Below, piece by piece: positions 39,376-42,292 of a stretch of DNA of 42,292 bases. The DNA comes from a virus, in IMG/VR virus record IMGVR_UViG_3300009161_000091, positions 1 to 42,292 of that record. The stretch is one strand, 5' to 3'. The notes under the pieces are model-generated. The model did not search any database and was not told the origin of the DNA. It saw nothing but the letters and a program-made list of their open reading frames with translations. Numbering within the stretch: position 1 is the stretch's first letter; each line of letters starts with the position of its first letter. The translations under genes and the position numbers were made by a program.

Positions 39376-39903
39376 CTATGCATGTTTCTTTATTCTATTC
39401 ATTTTCTTTAATTGATTGATAGCTTGTTCCAAATGAAAACGACTAGCCTTACTTTGAAAGGTAATGCCATCGAGATGGTCTAGCTCATGGAGAAATACTC
39501 TGGCTGTGTAGCCCTTGAACATCGTGGTACCAGCAACGCCATCCCAACCAGAGAAACGAACCTCAAACTCTTTGGGGCGCTTCACTTTCATAAACAAACC
39601 AGGGTATGAAATGCAACCCTCTTCATACACAACAGTATCATCATTCATTGTTACGATGCGCGGATTGAAAACAGAAATCACACTATCGGGGTCGGTAAAG
39701 TTGCCAATAACAAATGCGCGTGTCATAATGCCAATCTGACAAGCAGACAAACCTACACCTTTGTTAGCAATCATCTGTTCTTTGAGAAGATAGAAAAGCT
39801 TCTCGGCTGAGAGGATGCTACCATCTTCCATTGTGTAGCCAACATCAAAATTGAATGGCTTACACACTTGCTTCAAACGTGGATCGTTGCCCGGAATAAT
39901 CAT
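39376..39903 (-). CDS. def: Peptide deformylase
   Basis: Removes the formyl group from new proteins. The three metal-site motifs are present: G49-V-G-L-S-A-C-Q, E95-G-C97-I-S and H139-E140-L-D-H143. Length 175 is near bacterial Def (about 169). Phage deformylases are common in marine T4-like phages. The ATG overlaps the gp46 stop (ATGA), so it is read after the 47-46 recombination genes. Confidence 0.93.
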   Translation of the reverse strand: MIIPGNDPRLKQVCKPFNFDVGYTMEDGSILSAEKLFYLLKEQMIANKGVGLSACQIGIMTRAFVIGNFTDPDSVISVFNPRIVTMNDDTVVYEEGCISYPGLFMKVKRPKEFEVRFSGWDGVAGTTMFKGYTARVFLHELDHLDGITFQSKASRFHLEQAINQLKKMNRIKKHA

Positions 39904-41609
39904 GATATCATCCTACTAAAGTTTTTCTGTTTTGTGAATCGGAGTGTGCTTGTGAACTTATCTTGTAGAACATCGCCCTTATGAGAGATGACGAAGATGT
40001 TGGTGTCTTCCACATTATGTATAAGCTTCAGAAACTCGTCACAACCGTTAGCATCAAGCGAGGCATCAAAAACCTCATCGAGGATAAGTAGATTGGTGTT
40101 GACGCTATTCTTCATACGAGCGATGGAACGCCATGTAAACAATAGCGAAAGGTCGATACGCATTTTTTCGCCTTCGCTAAATGAATCGTATGTGAAATCA
40201 TCGCGATGGCGTGACAAAATCTTTTCTTCAAATTGCTCGTTTAGTTCGAACTTGACAAAGAAATCCATAGCAGCAAGGTACTTGTTGACAAGCGTATTGA
40301 TAACGGGCACATATTGCTTGATGATTCGAGACTTGATACCTGAGTCGCGCAGAATTATTCCTGCCAGATCGTGCATTTCTCTCTGTGCAAGTAGATGCTT
40401 TTTGCGTTCCAAGAGATTGCTATATTTCTCTTGTAGGTCTTTGATGATTTCGTCGTGACTGGTAATGACGGTCTCTTTCTCGAGGCCTTCAATTTCTTTT
40501 TGCCAGATAGAGATTTCTTTTTGGCTTGTGCGAACATCGGCTTGGATGCTATTGAGGCTCGATTGATGTTTATGGATTTGCCGAAGTACTCGCTCAATCG
40601 CTTCTCTACGAGCTTCGCATGTTGCAATTTCTCCAGATAGCTTAGTGAGCGCAGCTTCGATCTCTGCAATTGTTTTTTCTTTTTCATCTATCTTCTCACA
40701 CTTGATTGCTTGGTCGATATCCTGTGTGCATGTTGGGCACTCATTGTTATCGTGGTAGAATGCGATTGACTTCTTTGCGTTAGTCTTCTTTAGTGTCAAG
40801 CTTTTCTCTAACGCGAGGAGCTTGCGTTGCCTCTCAATCACAGAATCGTGGTCATCTGTAGACTCGGTTAGCTGTGCGATAGTTTCTTGCTCTTCCTGTG
40901 CATTGACCATCGCACTATCAATAGCTTGTTCCAGCTCAGCAATGCGCTCACGGCGCTCTTGGATTTTTTCACCCTTATGATCCTCTTGCTGCTTGCGAAG
41001 CTTTTCTTGGACAAGAACGGAATCGGATGTGGATGTCATATCGCGTTCGTTTAGATTGTAGTTCTCACGCGCACCCGTGACGCGATCCTTCAATAGCAAG
41101 GCCATTGACGAGAACACACGGATGTCCAACAGGTCTTCAATGACCTCACGGCGATTGTTAGTTGATAGCTGCATGAATGGTACGAACGATGACGAACCAA
41201 GAATGACAACCTGCGTGAAGGACTTCATTGTCAACCGCAGAATATTCTTCTCAAGCATCTCTTGATAATCACGCGCAGCAGCTTCCTGATCTAGGAGCTT
41301 GCCATTCTCTATGATTTCAAAGATAGCTGGCTTGATACCACGCCGAATTAGATATTGCTTATCACCAATAGTAAACTCAACTTCAACGATAACATCTCGG
41401 CCATTGACCGAGTTGACTAGCTGATCCTTTTTGATCTTACGAAATGGCTTACCATACAATGAAAAGCACAATGCATCCAACACAGTAGATTTACCAGCAC
41501 CATTCTCACCAACAATGAGCGTTGATGGATTGGCATCTAGTGAAATCTCTGTGAAGGCGTTGCCAGTGGATAGAAAATTCTTCCAACGAACGGATGTAAA
41601 ATGTATCAT
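39900..41609 (-). CDS. 46: Recombination nuclease subunit, gp46-like (Rad50/SbcC family)
   Basis: ATPase subunit of the gp46/47 complex that resects DNA ends for recombination-dependent replication. Walker A G34-E-N-G-A-G-K-S41, long coiled coil (about 185-400) with the zinc hook C291-P-T-C294 at its tip, then S-F-S-E-G-E-K signature and L-L-I-L-D-E-V-F-D Walker B. Length 569 (T4: 560). ATG 41609 overlaps the gp47 stop (TGATG); the codon before it is not an ATG. Confidence 0.95.
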   Translation of the reverse strand: MIHFTSVRWKNFLSTGNAFTEISLDANPSTLIVGENGAGKSTVLDALCFSLYGKPFRKIKKDQLVNSVNGRDVIVEVEFTIGDKQYLIRRGIKPAIFEIIENGKLLDQEAAARDYQEMLEKNILRLTMKSFTQVVILGSSSFVPFMQLSTNNRREVIEDLLDIRVFSSMALLLKDRVTGARENYNLNERDMTSTSDSVLVQEKLRKQQEDHKGEKIQERRERIAELEQAIDSAMVNAQEEQETIAQLTESTDDHDSVIERQRKLLALEKSLTLKKTNAKKSIAFYHDNNECPTCTQDIDQAIKCEKIDEKEKTIAEIEAALTKLSGEIATCEARREAIERVLRQIHKHQSSLNSIQADVRTSQKEISIWQKEIEGLEKETVITSHDEIIKDLQEKYSNLLERKKHLLAQREMHDLAGIILRDSGIKSRIIKQYVPVINTLVNKYLAAMDFFVKFELNEQFEEKILSRHRDDFTYDSFSEGEKMRIDLSLLFTWRSIARMKNSVNTNLLILDEVFDASLDANGCDEFLKLIHNVEDTNIFVISHKGDVLQDKFTSTLRFTKQKNFSRMIS

Positions 41610-42292
41610 CAAACTTCCATTTTCATTGCTTCATTGTATAGAGAATGCATTAGATTGTCAAGCTCTTTTGTGTCAACGCTTGTTTCTAGTGTGCCAATAT
41701 ACTTAGACAAAATCGTAAGGGTATCTTCGGCCTCGTTCAATAGGTCATTCTCGTCAATGGTGTCCATGTTGCGATGGTCTTCAACGATTACCACTTCGAT
41801 AGGATTGGCTTCATAAAGTTTCGTGGTAAACAAATCGAACGCGAAAGGATTATCTTTACCCTGCACGATAAGCTTCACATACGCACCTGCGTATTTTGAA
41901 AAGTCTCTGTCAAGCAAAGCTTCGGTGGTAATGTCTTTGTCATTGTACCACATTTTGCGGAACATCTTGAATGGGTTTTCTATAAACGCCAGTTCACGAG
42001 TTTCCGTATCAAGGATATGGAATCCTTTGGGGTCATCGTAGTCGCTCCAAGTAAACTCAGCATGGCTACCAAGGTAGTGAATGTTCCCAGCAGAAGACCT
42101 GTGATGATAATGACCGCTAAGTACCATGTCGAACCTACCAAACAAACCACGATCATCTCCATGGCTGACTGGACTACCTCGATACATTTCAAAACCTGCA
42201 AGCTCGAGGTGGCCCATGCAGATTTGAGCGTTTGTTGTGCTGATAAGCTGTAGCGTTTCATCGCGGTTATCATCGCAGATCCATGGAATGAA
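41609..42292 (-). CDS. 47: Recombination nuclease subunit, gp47-like (Mre11 family), 5' end missing
   Basis: Catalytic partner of gp46. The reading frame is open to the window edge and matches the C-terminal two thirds of T4 gp47: F-I-P-W-I-C-D-D-N, G-H-L-E-L-A-G-F, and the metal-site motif S-G-H-Y-H-H. The N-terminal D-x-H metal motif lies outside the window. 227 residues are visible. Confidence 0.93.
   Translation of the reverse strand, partial: FIPWICDDNRDETLQLISTTNAQICMGHLELAGFEMYRGSPVSHGDDRGLFGRFDMVLSGHYHHRSSAGNIHYLGSHAEFTWSDYDDPKGFHILDTETRELAFIENPFKMFRKMWYNDKDITTEALLDRDFSKYAGAYVKLIVQGKDNPFAFDLFTTKLYEANPIEVVIVEDHRNMDTIDENDLLNEAEDTLTILSKYIGTLETSVDTKELDNLMHSLYNEAMKMEV

Noticed and set aside
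1-42292. tRNA genes, CRISPR arrays, insertion sequences, integrase
   Set aside because: Reading both strands by eye I saw no cloverleaf ending in CCA, no spaced short repeats and no transposase or integrase motifs. A tRNAscan run would settle the tRNA question.

Overview
The window is part of a T4-superfamily myovirus (a large virulent tailed phage). All genes I can support lie on the minus strand, are tightly packed, and often overlap as ATGA or TAATG. The core T4 replication, recombination and clamp genes are recognisable: primase gp61, helicase gp41, UvsX, DNA polymerase gp43, RegA, clamp loader gp62 and gp44, sliding clamp gp45, and the gp46/gp47 nuclease. Several features suggest an alphaproteobacterial host of the Rhizobiales or Caulobacterales kind: a DUF1127 protein, a DUF6817-like protein, a B12-dependent class II ribonucleotide reductase instead of NrdA/B, CobS/CobT-like proteins, and near-consensus sigma-70 promoters. 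The host assignment is inference. I saw no tRNA genes, CRISPR arrays or insertion sequences.

Layout in plus-strand coordinates (transcription runs right to left). 0-3.5 kb: a cut-off glycosyltransferase, small proteins, nrdJ and primase 61. 3.5-7.1 kb: a spanin pair, small conserved phage proteins and two virion-type proteins. 7.1-16.1 kb: a late, virion-associated block with a repeat protein, a Dps-like ferritin, a 932-residue protein with an N-terminal nucleotidyltransferase domain, a ligase-like DUF6267-type protein and a HAD phosphatase. The ligase-like and HAD proteins start with sequences resembling the T4 capsid-targeting peptide, and T4-type late promoters (TATAAATA) precede them. 16.2-23.8 kb: a secreted CHAP lysin, glutaredoxin, helicase 41, uvsX, a methyltransferase and polymerase 43. 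23.8-25.7 kb: holin, GH19 endolysin, DUF1127 protein and Hsp20. 25.7-30.6 kb: regA-62-44-45, interrupted by an SPPY DNA methyltransferase with an unknown partner and by a PD-(D/E)XK protein. 30.6-37.2 kb: a glycosyltransferase, ribosomal protein bS21, a winged-helix protein, CobS-like ATPase, CobT-like VWA/metalloprotease protein and a run of small orphan genes. 37.3-42.3 kb: a CmoA-like enzyme, a DNA C5-methyltransferase, peptide deformylase, gp46 and partial gp47.

The most exciting candidate is the two-gene unit at 37.3-39.3 kb. A DNA cytosine-C5 methyltransferase carries Arg where motif X normally has Asn. Substitution of that same position in M.MpeI is known to let the enzyme use carboxy-S-adenosyl-methionine. 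The next gene, overlapping by ATGA, is a homologue of CmoA, the carboxy-SAM synthase. Together they suggest a natural system that makes 5-carboxymethylcytosine in phage DNA. The unit has its own strong promoter and a strong terminator.

A second theme is gene expression. Ten TTGACA-like/TATAAT-like promoters read the minus strand. At primase and polymerase the predicted start site falls on the ATG itself, giving leaderless mRNAs, and at the C5-methyltransferase the leader is only about 8 bases. The phage also encodes bS21 and a peptide deformylase, so it may adjust host translation. One perfect consensus promoter faces the opposite way, antisense to a late gene.
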